64,000 nt of DNA from Rhynchospora pubera (Eukaryota; Streptophyta; Magnoliopsida; Poales; Cyperaceae), in the NCBI GenBank assembly GCA_028095005.1, contig CM051460.1, positions 114,115,039-114,179,038 on the forward strand. The letters run 5' to 3'. The notes beneath the pieces were generated by a model that saw only the letters and a list, made by a program, of their open reading frames with translations, had not been told where the DNA came from and did not search any database. Below, piece after piece: positions 35,401 to 59,590 of the stretch; positions within the stretch are counted from its first letter, which is position 1; every line of letters begins with the position of its first letter. The translations under genes were made by a program, and so were the position numbers.

Positions 35401-36634
35401 CGTCTTCCTAAATGGAAATTTGGAAGATGATGTGTATATGACACAACCCGAGTGTTTTGTGGATCCAAAGAATGCTAACAAAGTATGCAAGCTTCAACGA
35501 TCCATTTATGGATTGAAGCAAGCATCAAGGAGTTGGAACAAGCGCTTTGATGAGGAAGTCAAGAAATTGAACTTCTCTCAAAGTGAAAAGGAACCTTGTG
35601 TCTACAAGAGGTTTAGCGGGAGCGTGGTTGTGTTTCTTGTTCTATATGTTTACGATATACTCTTGATTGGGAATGATATTCCCGAATTGAATGCAGTCAA
35701 GGATTCATTGAAGAAAGTGTTCTCAATGAAAGACTTGGGCGAAGCCGCCTACATCCTAGGAATCAAGATCTATAGAGATAGATCAAAGAGGATGTTAGGT
35801 TTGAGCCAAGATGCATATATTGACAAGGTGTTGCAAAAACACAACATGGCGAATTCCAAGAAGGGATTCTTGTCTATGTCACATGGCATTTACTTGAGCA
35901 AGACTCAAGGTCCGACAACGAAGACAGATCGGGAATACATGAAGCGATTCAAGTATCCATCTGTAGTCGGATCGATTATGTATGCCATGCTATGCACTCG
36001 CCCCGATGTGGCACATCCGATTAGCGTGACTAGTCGATACCAAGCCAACCTAGGCATGCCACACTGGACCGCCGTCAAGAATATCCTCAAGTATCTCAAG
36101 AGAACCAAGGAAAGCATTCTCGTATACGGTGGAGACCAAGAGCTCGTTGTAACTGGTTACACCGATGCTAGTTTTCAAACCGCTCGAGATGACTCCAAAT
36201 CACAGTCCGGCTTTGTATTTCTGCTTAATGGTGGTGCCGTAAGTTGGAAGAGTTCCAAGCAAGATACTACGGCCGATTCCGTCACCGAAGCGGAATACTT
36301 AGCGGCTGGCGAAGCAGCAAAAGAAGCCGTATGGATCAAGGAGTTCTTGACCGAGCTAGAGGTGGTTCCAAGCATCTCGGGTCCAGTGGATATCTACTGC
36401 GACAATACGGGAGCCATAGCTCAGTCCAAGGAGTCTAGGTCTCACCAGAAGACTAGGCACATTCTACGACGATTCCATCTCATCCGTCAGTTGGTCAATG
36501 ACGGTTGGGTCAAGGTCAAGAAGGTGGACGGTGCCGCGAACACAGCGGACCCTCTGACAAAGCCTTTGTCTCGAGCCGCGCATGAGTTGCATGTTGCATC
36601 CATGGGGATTAGGCGTATGCCTTATTGGCTTTGA
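32471..36634 (+). pseudogene. Copia gag-pol polyprotein, broken by an in-frame stop
   Basis: One frame runs from ATG 32471 to the stop at 36634, interrupted only by TAG at 34037-34039. Order: gag (residues 1-290) with CCHC knuckle C261-x2-C-x4-H-x4-C274; aspartic protease DTGS at D310; integrase zinc region, whose first His is replaced by Arg (WRCRLGH); integrase core with TDDHSG and SERRN, the nonsense codon lying just before the first of these; reverse transcriptase with YKARLVAKGYKQ and DIKTVFLNG; the RT catalytic box reads YVYD instead of YVDD; then RNase H (TDASF, EAEYLA). The stop plus the two residue changes make this copy very unlikely to be autonomous. The readable remainder shows it decayed recently. 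Confidence 0.93.
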
Positions 36635-36735
36635 GTTGTATCTTTTATTTAGGCGTTAGTATGAGACATGTATATTTGGATATTACATTGAGTACTATAC
36701 ACTGGCTAGAAGTCACTATTGATTGACTCTAGGCC

Positions 36736-36746
36736 AAGTGGGAGAT
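36736..36746 (+). other. Polypurine tract of copia element
   Basis: AAGTGGGAGAT immediately precedes the 3' LTR at 36747. It is the primer site for plus-strand synthesis. Confidence 0.85.
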
Positions 36747-38504
36747 TGTTAGAGATATGTCCTAGAAGCCAATCATATTTGGCTACTTCTATGGTTTTAT
36801 GTTATGGATGATTTTATATCATTTGTTCCTTAATTTATGTGTTGACAGTTCATTCAGGTTGAGGATCTGAATTATAGATCACTGTGTTTCATTTAGTAGT
36901 AAATGACAACAATGAATCTAAAGCGTCCATAATCTTGATAATTAACAAGGAACATTAATTATCAATAAGATTAGTATGCAAGTTAAGTGTTGATTAAGTT
37001 CTATAAATCACAGGTTAAGAGTAACCAACTTAATTGCATATGTTTATGTTAACTGAACATAGTACAGGACATGACCCAACGAAATAAATATATGGATTGT
37101 GTTATGTGTCATTATTTATTTCGTTATGATTTTGATTCTAAGTTTGAGATATTTATCTTTTCCACATGAGGATAGGTTCAATAAATATCGTCTACCGCTG
37201 ATTCCCGATAAGGGCTGCTATACGGACGTTATTTATGTTCTCTTGAATTGTGCGGGGAAAAGCTAAATAGTCAAGAAAACCGTATGTCCCTCATTAATTC
37301 ACTTAGTGAGTGACGATATCTGTTTGGGCCCCTTGATGGAGATAGATTGTTTGCTAGCAACTGATACAATTATCTCTAGATCAAGAAACGTATAATCTGC
37401 AAGAATGACACATTCCTATCTTGGATTATACGATGATATCGTGTGACATAAAAATCAAAATAGAGATATACTTTTATTCTCTCATGCAGGATTGAAATAT
37501 TGTAGCTGTACACTATTTATGCGAATTGGGAATCATAACGTGCTGCTAGATACCGCTTATGATTATTGGAATTAAATAGCGATTTAACTCCATGTCCAAC
37601 GTAGCATAAATCCTCAAAGGGTCACACAAAATTGGTGTTTTAACCATGCGTGCATTATTTATTTATTTGCAATAATTGGTATTGCAAAATATGATAAGTT
37701 GATTAATTAATTAAATAGCGTTATAGACCGTTATAATTAATTAAATCAAAGGGATCATATAGAAATAAATTAATGCATTTTCTAATCCCTAAATAATTAT
37801 TATTAAGTTAATAATTATTTATTTCAACACATATGCATATTATAGGGCTTTAATTAAATAGTTAATTAAAGGCCCAATAGGGAACTAAATTGAGAGCAAC
37901 AAAAGGGGCCATTTAATGATTGATTGAGTGGACCCATGAGGCAAAGCAAATAGCCCATAAAGGCTCTTATTGTGGCCGGCCACACTAGTGGTAGGTGGGG
38001 TGGCAATCTTGTAAATAGTAGGTGTGAGTTAGGTAGGGTTTGCACACTATATAAAGGGTTGTATGGTTGCAAATTCCCCTCTCTCTCTCTCTCCCACTAA
38101 CCTAGCCGCCCCCCTCTCTTGGTAGGCGCCTCCCCCTCTCTTCTCTCCCTATTGCTCATGTGTTGAGCCCCATTCTTCCACAAATCAATTAGTTCATTTG
38201 CTAGAAGAACGGGAAAACTAGAGATTAGTCATATCCTCCAAGTTACTAGCATAGCTTGTTGAGGATTTGGTTAATACCAAGTGGACTCGAGGAGCTTTCG
38301 ACAAGGAGGCCGAAAGAGCAAGAACCACCTTTCATCCTAGCCGTGGTTCAAATCCCCTTGGTTACGATATCAAGGGAGGTACATCTTTGAACCCTTTCTC
38401 TTGTGTGAATGGCTTAGTACTAGTTCCTATGTGTGTGCATGCTTAATTATGGGTAATTAATAATAATTATCTTTGAAAAATTAAAATTGTGCACTAAACT
38501 AACA
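36747..38504 (+). repeat. 3' LTR of the copia element
   Basis: 1758 bp, the same length as the 5' LTR, ending CACTAAACTAACA and followed by the CTAGG target duplication at 38505-38509. Differences from the 5' LTR are scattered single substitutions. Confidence 0.95.
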
Positions 38505-38509
38505 CTAGG

Positions 38510-39905
38510 GTTGCAAAAAACTGGATTAATTAAAAAATAAAACCTAATACAAGGGCTGAGATAAGAATTCACTAATAACACAGCATGCCGTGTATTTGCA
38601 GAGGCACTAGAATATGTAATTTAGGAAGAGGAAACCAAATCAGTAAGCATTCAGTAAATACTGAATATGAAATGTTACCTAATAGACTGAACCAAAATCG
38701 CCTTTCCAATTTTATGAAAACTTACATATACTGATCAGCATTTTTTGTTGTTAGGCAAGCAGCTAGGTTGTTGAATAACTTACCAGAGAAGGATCTAATG
38801 GCCCCTCTCAAGACTATCTTGTTAGATTGTAAAGCCAGCGCCTTGGGTTTTTCTCCATCGCAAATCTAGGATTTCTCTCCATAACGTCTCGACAATTATC
38901 GCTTCTCGTATCTCCTTTCTTGCTCCATCAGAAGGAGTATTCTCTCCTTCCTTTCTTGATTTCTCTCTCTCTCTCGCTTTCTTCCTTCTTGCTCTCTCTT
39001 TTTCTTCTCTAACCATTGTACGAAGAAAACAATGGAACGATATGAACTACGAACTGTATATGCCATTTTTTTTTGGGACGAAAAAGGAAGTGTTGAGATC
39101 GGATCCGTTTGTTTTTATCCGACGGCTCGGATAAAAAAACGACCACCTGGTCGTTTTTAAGTTGCCGACCAAGGGATCCAACTCCCTTCCATCCTAACCC
39201 ATTGGCTGACTCACCAAATCGATCCAAGGCAAACCCAATTGATCGATCTAACCCTTTGTCCTCTCTCTCGTGCACAAATCAGGAGCAGATAAATCCTAAA
39301 AATTCTCTTCTTCTCTTTCTCACACAGATCTTCTCATCAAAGAAAGGGATCGTAAACCTGAAAAATCCAATCTCATATCAAGAGAACCCAATCTTCATTT
39401 TGCCTACGACTCGCACCACCTCCTAGCACGATTGCAGCACCTCCTAAGACGATCGCAGCCTGAACGGTAGTAAGGATTGAGAATTCAACATGACCTGAAT
39501 TAAAAGGGTAAGAACTAAGATGCCACCCCAACAGTGTGTCGAGTGTATATAATTAAGCCCGATATATACTGGTACTGGTACCTATCTTGTACGGCTATAC
39601 CAGAGATTGATGGATTATTATTAACTAAAGGGAACCAGATCAGAGAACCGAACCTAGTTGGCTAATTCTGAAGAGGTGCGAAATCATATTGATACCTAAC
39701 TGAGTTTCCTCCTTGTTCTTTGGTAAGGGTTTGAGCATTGGGGTCTGCTCCTGGTGCCACTACAGTAGTTCGTCCAATAACAAGAGTTTTTTTTGTCACG
39801 ATTTCACTTTTAGAGTTGTTCGAGTTGAGGAAGGAATGGTTTAGTAGTAAGGACTAAGGTGGAGAACGGAAGTGAATTGATTGAAATTGAAAATGAAGCT
39901 CTAAG
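38510..39905. other. Intergenic region, possible orphan 5' exon on minus strand
   Basis: No confident gene. On the minus strand an R/E/K-rich open frame (39016-38822, 64 codons) lies in a purine-rich stretch typical of plant 5' leaders. A good splice-donor sequence (TCTCTG|GTAAGTT) lies nearby at about 38785. I recognise no domain. An inverted repeat AAAACGACC-ACCT-GGTCGTTTT lies at about 39137-39158. It may be the start of a broken gene or non-coding. Confidence 0.35.
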
Positions 39906-40571
39906 TAGGGGTGAGCAAAAAGCTCGTAACTCGTGAGTTACTCGAACTCGACTCGAGAAAAGTTCGATGGCAACTGAGTTGTGTCAACTCGTTAATTCCA
40001 CGAGTTGAGTTCGAGTTGGGCCCAACTCAACTCAGCCCAACTTGAGTCATCATACACAGGCCACAAAAGAATATTTATTCACATGTTAATATAAAGCCCA
40101 ATTGCGGCCCAATATTTTCCTTCATTAAACCAAGTACCAAAACCTTTTCCCCTCCCCCACAACGGCGCCTCTTTCCCTTCTTCACTAATCCCTCATCCAC
40201 TTCCAACTCCTACCCTATTTTTGCCACTTTCTCAAGCTCCATTTCTCCCCACTAGAAACAAGAATTCCCATAGATTATCACTGTCCTTCAATACCTACAA
40301 CGCACACAATTCATCTTCTCTTTCGGCAGGAGAATTTTCGAGCAGAATTCCAAGGTAACGTTTCACGAGTTGAATGACGAGTGACCCTCAACCCCTTTTC
40401 TCGAGTTGAACGGCGAGTCACGAGTTAGCTAGAGCTAGAACAAGATGAGTTCGAATTAGGTTGAATAGCTCGGAACTACCTCGCTACCGAGTCACGAGTT
40501 AGCTCGAGTTACGATGAGTTCGAGTTCGAGTTGAGGCCAACTCGCTCGAACTCGGCTCGTATTCAGCCCTA
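39906..40571. mobile_element. hAT-like non-autonomous element rich in CGAGTT repeats
   Basis: This 666-bp segment begins TAGGGGTGAGCAAAAAGCTC and ends GAGC/TCGTATTCAGCCCTA-type sequence (right end TCAGCCCTA), giving imperfect TAGGGxTGA termini typical of plant hAT MITEs. Both ends are packed with CGAGTTCGAGTTGAG-like repeats in opposite senses. The flanks are near-duplicates (AGCTCTAAG on the left, AGCTCAAG on the right), consistent with an 8-bp duplication with one change. Confidence 0.65.
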
Positions 40572-41168
40572 AGCTCAAGTACCATTTTTGTTCTCGTTTG
40601 ATCAATCGATTGGGTTCGTCTGAATTGGTTTGGTGAGCCCGATGGATTAGATCAAAAAAGAGTATAATTGTCACAGATTTTTTTTTATTATTTAACAAAA
40701 TATTTATGACATAAAATATGGCAGCATGGCAAATGAGTTTGAAATTTAGAGAGACAAAATCAGAAAATTCTACTTTCGGGTGGGAAATTCTCCATTTTCT
40801 CAGTTTTGAGAGGTATAGAAAATTTTTTTCCAATTAAGTAACATGCCTCTATGCAAGCCTTAGAGGTGGTATAGTTGTCGAGCAATAGGCCAACCGGTAA
40901 ATTCCTAGGGAAATTATGTGCCTTAATTAGTTCTCTTTCATTGGGTCTCGAATTCACCTTCCACAGATACATAAATTTTGAATCGAATAAACATCGATTA
41001 TAAGGAATATAGGTAAAAAGAAGCACAAATATACCTGGCTTACACACAAACAACTACCATAGGTTAGCACCTGAGTGAATAGATAAAAAAAAAATAGAAA
41101 GAACAAAAACAAGTTCCACAAAACCGTACAATAAGGTTCACACTATATTGTTGTAATAACTTTGAAGA
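40572..41168. other. 3' flank of the CNL gene
   Basis: AT-rich sequence just downstream of the minus-strand CNL stop codon (41169-41171). Part is probably its 3' UTR. No ORF with a known domain. Confidence 0.45.
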
Positions 41169-53270
<12,102 letters not shown>

Positions 53271-55296
53271 TTTTCTCCTTTACTTGTGTTCTTGTTGTGT
53301 GTCTAAGCGTGTGATTGGCTTTTCAAACCTATTGCAGGTACTGGCAATTATGGTTGTGCGAATTTCTTTTCAGATTTGGATCGATTGTTTGTGTGAGGAA
53401 TTGCATTATTTGTTAGCTTTGTTGGCTATGTGCGTGGATATGTGGGTTAACTTCAGAGGTTTTTGCTTCTTTATCGTAAATTGCACATGGATTGCAACTT
53501 TTGATGGCTTTGTAGGTTGATGCACTAATTAAGAAATCCAGAGCTCATAATTAATATGATATAAATAAGTGGAAACAGATCGAGGACACATTGGGAATTG
53601 TCCTTTTAATATTAAAAAAAATAATAGAATAATAATGTGATAATTGTGACGTTGACCGATGGTCTGCTAAAATTGATCACTCTGAACTCGACACAGTTTA
53701 TATTTTTACGGAATTTGATTAATAATCACTGATCATTAGTTGCTGGCTGCCTTTTATTTTCAACTCGTTCATCATTAATTACGTCTTGACAAATGTAGCT
53801 ATCCTAATTTTCAGAAGGTAAAACTGAATATTACACCTCAAATCTTCTTGAATGGGAAATATAAAATGAAAAGGTTTACGGGTAACGATTATGAGACTTT
53901 ACGTGTAATCAATTAATCGGTCCAAAAATTTTTTTTATTGATTGACATGCTATAAATCGTTATATTTGACACTATACTTAGGACAGTTAGTGGGTACGGT
54001 ACGGTACGGTAGAAGTTACTTACATATTCGCAACCGTTAAATTTTTCTTTATCCATATCCTATCCGAACCTGTTAAAAAATGACTTTACCCTTATATATC
54101 ATGCCCCTACGCGTTCTGAATTAACAGTAAGGATAGGGTAATGATATATAATAGGTAATAATAATATTATTGATTTAAAAATATATAATGTGCTAAATAA
54201 ATAATATCAAATAAATATATGTATAAAGTACAACATTTGGAAGAATTCAGGTATAACAAAAATTATAAAATTTATTCTAATGTCAATTGGCATTTAAAAG
54301 ATCTATATAATTAATTATAAATTATAATATAATAGAGTGCAAATTAAATTTTTCATCAACATAAATAAATTCGGATGAAGATTGAAACTAATATTGTATC
54401 TTACTAAATTTGCTAATAACATGATTATATATACATATCTATTCATAAAATTTATCCAATTAGATAATGGGTACAAAATAGTACTTACCCGTATCCAATA
54501 AGTTAACGAAAAATTTTCTTTACTCATACCCCTCGTTAGTCTAATGAAAATAAAACGTTATCCATACCCTTTTTATCGAATACGATACGGATAAGATAAA
54601 CAGATAAATTGGTTTCATTGACAGTTCGAAGTCTATACTATTCGGTTTAATTTTGTAAGGAGACTCTAAAAATCACTTACTAATAAATGAAGACTAGTTG
54701 ATAGAATTTAATTAGATCTTTATTTTTTGAATTATTGTTATACAAATAAGATTAATGTAAGTTCACATGTTAAGTTTAGTTCTTGATTTGATATAATGGC
54801 TACATTTTAAGTTTAGTTCTTGATTTGATATAATGACAACATTTTAAGACTAGTGTTTTATGATCATTTCATTGAATACCATTTTTGAGACATACAAGGA
54901 CATAGTTTTTTGTTTTTTTTATCAAGGCTAAAGAATTTTTTTGAGGAAATGTGTTCGCATGAACGGTAAGCATTGCGTAGAACTTTTTTTTAGAAAAAAT
55001 AAGATCATGGGGGTAAATCTCACTTATTTTGAAATTATATGTTAGGAAGGATCCTGTCAGTTGGGGGATTTAACCCAATTTTTATTAAAAATATATAATC
55101 AGTAGTATCGTGATTGCATAGCATATTTATATACGTGGCATGAAGTTTTTTGTCGGCTACCCGCCTACCCGTAAGGGACTGATTTCTATTCATATGCATG
55201 TGGCTGCGCTTTTATCGTCTCAACAACGTGACATCGGACACATGCATGCTGACTAGACTACGTTTGGATTATTGCAGGGATAGTTTATCTGAGGAC
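53271..55296. other. Upstream region of the CNL gene
   Basis: This holds the promoter side of the minus-strand CNL, whose start codon is at 53268-53270. On the minus strand a TATA-like TTATTTATATC lies near 53558-53568; I rate it as weak. The stretch 53985-54600 has GGTACGGTACGGTACGG at one end and ACGATACGGATAAG at the other. It may be a decayed hAT-like MITE. No other gene seen. Confidence 0.4.
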
Positions 55297-55311
55297 GGTA
55301 GATATATATAA

Positions 55312-56433
55312 TTTTTTTTGACGAAAAACAGAGGTCAAGCCTCTATCTTTTATAATCATTAAATTTAAGAGAAAGTGTTACAAAATCAAACATTTAACTA
55401 ACCGTTAAATGTCGACTTAAAAAATTGAAAAACAGAAATAAAGCTAGCTAGGAAAGGATAAAATAACCTATCAAAATCAAATTACAGCAAGAAAAGAGGA
55501 GTAGAAATGTAAGATCAGCACTTGAAGGAGAAGGACCTCTGAAAATGCAGCGTGTAGGTAGCAGCATGTCAGAGTTGGCAATTATCAATTATCTCTTGCA
55601 GCAGTATATATATGGTGTGGCTTTGAAATGTCGGAGAAGGTGCGTGCGCATCTCTCGCGCCAGAGAATGAAGAAGGTAACTGCCCAAATTTCTCTTGTTT
55701 TACGAGGGACATTAAAATCATTTACCAGTGAAGTCCGGTTTCGTGGATAGCTTGTATCAGTAGTGAAAGGAGCTAGAATTTGGTTGTGTTGAACCAGCAG
55801 TCTGATGTTTTGGTAAAGGAAGCAAGAGGAGAAAAGGTGTAGAGCTGTTTCTGAATTGTTGCAGCAAAAGATGCATCTGTTGGGCAGATACCATCCCCGT
55901 TTTTGCAAGTTGTCGAGAGTCGCTATTTTATCTTGGAGCAGTCGCCATAAGAAGATTTTGAACCGAGGGGGTATTTTTATAGTGACCAGATTTTATTGAG
56001 AGGTGAAATGTGAAGCGGGTTTGTTTTAATGAAGTTGTAGGTAAAGCTCGTGGAAAAAATGCCTGCTGATCCTTTCAAAATCCAACAAGGTTTGTCTATT
56101 TCATTGGACAGAGGGTTTTGCAGAAAAAGGGTGTTCAAAGAGGTTATTAGGTTCTGGAGTTGTGAAAAAGCAGAGGTGGAGCGAGTAAGAGAATGATGGA
56201 ATAGTGGTAAGGGATTGATAATGTTTGCTAAGAAAAGGTTTAGTGTTATGAACTGGTCAATTGCAAAATGAATAATTCCTGGTGCCGAAATTTAACAATA
56301 CCCCTAATCCCCAATTGTGATGCCAGAAAAGAGCTGATTCCCCATTCCCCACACAGAAGGACAAACCAGTTTGGAAAATAAAGGATGTTTCAATCAGTAT
56401 TTTTGCAGAACCGAGTTTTTGCGGAACCAGTTT
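55312..56433 (-). pseudogene. LINE copy 2, 5'-truncated, zf-RVT region
   Basis: A minus-strand LINE of 1122 bp bounded by a perfect 15-bp duplication GGTAGATATATATAA (55297-55311, 56434-56448), with the oligo(A) tail as a T-run from 55312. The frame at 55908-55585 contains CIFCCNNSETALHLF, the zinc-binding zf-RVT domain, then WAVTFFILWRERCARTF typical of LINE C-termini. Upstream (about 55930-56000) PPRFKIFLWRLLQDKIATLD lies in continuity, but other stops are present. RT core and endonuclease are missing. Same family as the LINE at 16357-22920. Confidence 0.85.
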
Positions 56434-56448
56434 GGTAGATATATATAA

Positions 56449-56875
56449 AAGGAGGGTTCAGTGTCACATTTTGGATGCCCCCAAATATTCTAAAATACAC
56501 TTTTTACTACTTTTACAAAATATAAAATTCAAACTTCGAATTCAAACCGTTGATCTTATTCGATATAACTAGCGATACATTTTCATATAAGTTTTATAAT
56601 TTTTGAAGTTTATTTGATACTTGATCAAGAGATTGAAAATTGAACGAATGTAGTTAAATATGATAGATTAATTCTAACTTGTTCATATTTTAGCCTCTTG
56701 ATCAAGTATCAAATAAACTTCAAAAATTATAAAACTTATATGAAAATGCTAGTTATATCGAATAAGATCAACGGTTTGGATTCGAAGTTTGAATTTTATA
56801 TTTTGTAAAAGTAGTAAAAAAATGTGTTTTGGGACATTTGGGGACATCCAAAATGTGGACAGTAGAACTCTCCTC
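56449..56875. mobile_element. Fold-back MITE with 9-bp duplication
   Basis: This 427-bp element is an almost complete palindrome. Arms from CACATTTTGGATG (about 56463) to GAACGAATG are mirrored to CATCCAAAATGTG (about 56847), sharing AAACTTCAAAAATTATAAAA and TTGATCAAG-type blocks. TATATATAA flanks both ends (56440-56448, 56876-56884). The left copy is part of the LINE's own target duplication, so the LINE inserted at the edge of this older MITE. Confidence 0.82.
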
Positions 56876-57009
56876 TATATATAATGATAGTATAATAATT
56901 AATTGTAGTTAATATAGTCAACAAAGAGGCTTTTTATTTCTTACAACATGAACTATGAACATTTTTGTTTGGACTGGTACGTGTGTGTCTATACACACAC
57001 ATATATAGT

Positions 57010-57322
57010 GGTGTATGGATCGTCTTCTATACACCAAAGTCGTTTTTGAAATTCAGAAATTAAAAGGTCGATCCGAATCATTCAAGTTGTTCACAATATT
57101 GAAAAACTCTTGGAGACCAAATTTTGCATTTGGTTATGATAATTTCAAATTAGAGGGCCTGAAATACTTCAATTGTAGTGTTTTTTAATATCATAATATA
57201 TAACAAAAAATATAAAATTTGGTGTCCAAGAGTTTTTCAATATGGAGAACAATTTAAACGGTTCGGATCGACCATTTGAATTTCGAAAACGACTCATGTG
57301 TACGGGGACGATCCGTACACTA
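57010..57322. mobile_element. Fold-back MITE
   Basis: The left arm GTGTATGGATCGTC...GTCGTTTTTGAAATTC...GGTCGATCCGAA...TTGAAAAACTCTTGGA is mirrored by the right arm ending GACGATCCGTACAC. The centre carries AAATTAGAGGGCCTGAAATA. Same family as 42858-43233 in the CNL intron. The flanks TAGTG and TAGAG are only similar. Confidence 0.72.
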
Positions 57323-57332
57323 GAGTGTATTA

Positions 57333-58126
57333 TGTTGGATTAAACAATTTACTCTCGATTTGCTGATTTGCAAAAACAACACCAAACCTCTTAACTAACG
57401 CTTCATTTTAGTGAATTTTAGTGAATTTACATGAAGAATGGCTTGAACCAAGTATAGCACAAGTTTTGGAGCATCAAGAGACTTTATTAGACTAGCTAGA
57501 ATCATTAGTTTAGGTATAATTAAACTCTTAACTAATCTTAATCAGTTTGTTGGTAAAATGCTCAGTTTTTTCAGCCCAGCGTTACACAACGCCATATGAC
57601 GTTACACAACGTTCAATTAATTCATTTCGAAATTGCAAAATCTCTGACAAGGTTGAGGCTGCGTCACACAACGCTTAATGGCGTTGTGCAACGTTGCATC
57701 ACATTGAGAGAACCTGGAACTCTTCTTTGTTCCATTTGTCAACGTTATGCAACGTTGAACCAAGCTGCATAACAATGTCGCACCACTGTTGTGTAACATT
57801 ATTCAACGTTACACAACATTTCTTTGAGCCAAGGTTCTCTCCGCTGCTCAGACAGCGTTATCCCATGTAAACAACGATGTCTTATGCTGAGCAGCGTGTT
57901 TTACATGCAAAACTGCGGGTTGTGTTGGACAACGACAAATAGCATTGTACAACGTCCACGTTGTGTAACGTCATTCAACGTCGTGTGACGTTCTGGTTAG
58001 TTTTTGTTGAGTTTGTCAGAGCTGCTCCCTTATTATTTGCTTCAACGTTGTGTAACGCTCTCTGGCGTTGCACAACGCTCTGACATGTTCTAACGGAACT
58101 GTCGAGTTTTTCTTTTGGTTGTTTGC
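57333..58126 (+). repeat. Truncated LTR related to the gag-only element
   Basis: It starts TGTTGGATTAAAC and runs parallel to the minus-strand reading of the LTR at 20687-22142. Shared parts: GAAGAATGG-TT-AA-CAAGT, TTTTGGAGC-TCAAGAGA, TAATTAAACTCT-AACTAATCT, TTGGTAAAATGCTCAGTT and CAACGGAACTGTCGAG-type sequence. It too contains a dense CGTTGTGYAACG array (about 57577-58085). It breaks off where the gypsy-like element begins, so it is a fragment. The internal spacing has diverged, showing an older or different subfamily. Confidence 0.72.
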
Positions 58127-58421
58127 TACCTTTGTGGTCTTCTAAGAGTTTATTTAATGTGTTTTGGTATTAGAAAAAGTGGTTGAGATATTATATTAAT
58201 GTGTAGTGGGTTTTCAATGTAGTAGAATATTATATAAGCTGAATATCATGATGTAATAAGGAGATTATTGAATTATTACGAATTTTGCTTGTGAGTTGAG
58301 TTTATCTCCTCTCTTATCCACTGTCGGGTCGAGTTCTTACTCCTCTTCTAGTGATGCACTGTTACGCTTGCTAGTTTCTCTATGTCTCCCGATCCGAACG
58401 GCGTCATTTGGTGTCAGAGCT
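58127..58421 (+). repeat. 5' LTR end and primer-binding site of gypsy-like element
   Basis: The block CTTTGTGGT-CTAAGAGTTTATT...GGTTTTCAATGTAGTAGAAT (about 58128-58228) recurs at 59925-60016. Between are TTATACGAATTTTGC-like and CT-rich sequence. It is followed by TGGTGTCAGAGC at 58409-58420, a primer-binding-site-like sequence just ahead of the coding region. The exact LTR border is uncertain. Confidence 0.6.
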
Positions 58422-59590
58422 TCTTCAGGTTTGATGGCTGATCGTTGTAGACAACACAACATCCACCATGGAGGCAAAGATCATTGCATTACGAAGGTGT
58501 GAGAGCTGAGACAGTTTGTACAACAACTCCATGAGCGTGTTTCGCAATTGGAGGCTAATCGAAGCCAAGACCGCCGAATGAGGCATGACCTTTCGAGAAG
58601 CACAACTTGTGAAAATCGAGATCGCCGACCGAGGCACGGTTATTCTACAAGTAACACTCGTGTGAATCGAGATCGCCGACCGAGGCACGATTCATCGAGC
58701 TACATCGACTTTTCTTCTCACCACCGACAACAATTCATCTCCAGCGACAATGTTTCTCTACCACCTCACCTCCAGCGGAGAAATAACCATTTTGTTCATG
58801 TGCGGGACTCTGGAACAAAATATGATACATTGAATTGTGTTTTAGCTGACCCTGATGATAGTGGTAAAGATGAAGAGAGCAACCATTTCCACGACAGCAA
58901 GCTAACATTGATGTCTTGTGTTGAAGCGGCTCGACATCGACTCCACACCCAAAAGAGCACTTGTTTCCAATGGGTCATAGCTAAAAGCATTCAATTGAGA
59001 AATGATAATATCTTTCAAATCTCTGAAAGAGTTGTGCATGAAAGTATATCATTTGATTCTCCACCAATTTTTGATAAGTTTCCCGATGATGAAGATGATG
59101 TGTTTATTGTGATGGATGAAACTGAGACAAAAGTGAATTTTTTTGACAGTCCAATATTCATTGATGAAGAAGTTGTTGATAACTTATCGGTGCCATCAAC
59201 CTCTCCTACTGGCTTTGCAAAGAGTTCAAACTTGGAGAGTAATTCTTTGGTAACAATGACTGAATTGTTTGAGTTGGGAACTTTGCATTTAAATAACAAA
59301 AAAATCATGAGTTCAGAATATAGCGATCCGTTCTTGCAATTGAGTCTCATGCTAACAAATGCAAGATATTTTACATTCTTGAACGGCTGCAATACTCAGT
59401 TTTGTGTTATTTTTCATCAAACAACAGAGCTATGTGAGAGATTATCTTTTTGTGGATTGCACCACAAAATTTTGGTTTCTTATGTGTGGTGTATCGTATG
59501 TGAGTGGCGAATGTTCTCGTTGCTTACATGGAGAAGAATTTTTGAAAAAAAAATTACATCGGGAATGTGGTGAGCCAAGTTTGAGTTTTT
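58422..59590 (+). pseudogene. Gypsy-like non-autonomous element ORF, no pol
   Basis: A short start frame (ATG at 58435, MADRCRQHNIHHGGKDH) stops at a TGA at about 58500. Its frame-mate, open from about 58502 to 59573, gives roughly 340 aa. The beginning is gag-like: a heptad stretch (RQFVQQLHERVSQLEANR) followed by repeated NRDRRPRHD basic units. Next are a central segment with CVEAARHRLHTQKSTCFQWV and an acidic stretch (FDKFPDDEDDVFIVMDETE). No zinc knuckle, protease, RT or integrase is recognisable. Gypsy-like PBS and LTR repeats on both sides suggest a non-autonomous family. The function of the acidic part is unknown. Confidence 0.55.

Larger units (their letters stand above)
28638..38504 (+). 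mobile_element. Complete Ty1/copia LTR retrotransposon, 9867 bp
   Basis: It has two 1758-bp LTRs, a tRNA-iMet primer-binding site, a 2.06-kb leader, a gag-pol region and a polypurine tract. It is flanked by a perfect 5-bp duplication CTAGG (28633-28637, 38505-38509). By eye the LTRs differ at roughly twenty or more positions, mostly transitions, so the insertion is not brand new. Domain order protease-integrase-RT-RNase H identifies Ty1/copia. A truncated LTR of the same family lies at 60017-61172, inverted. Confidence 0.95.
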
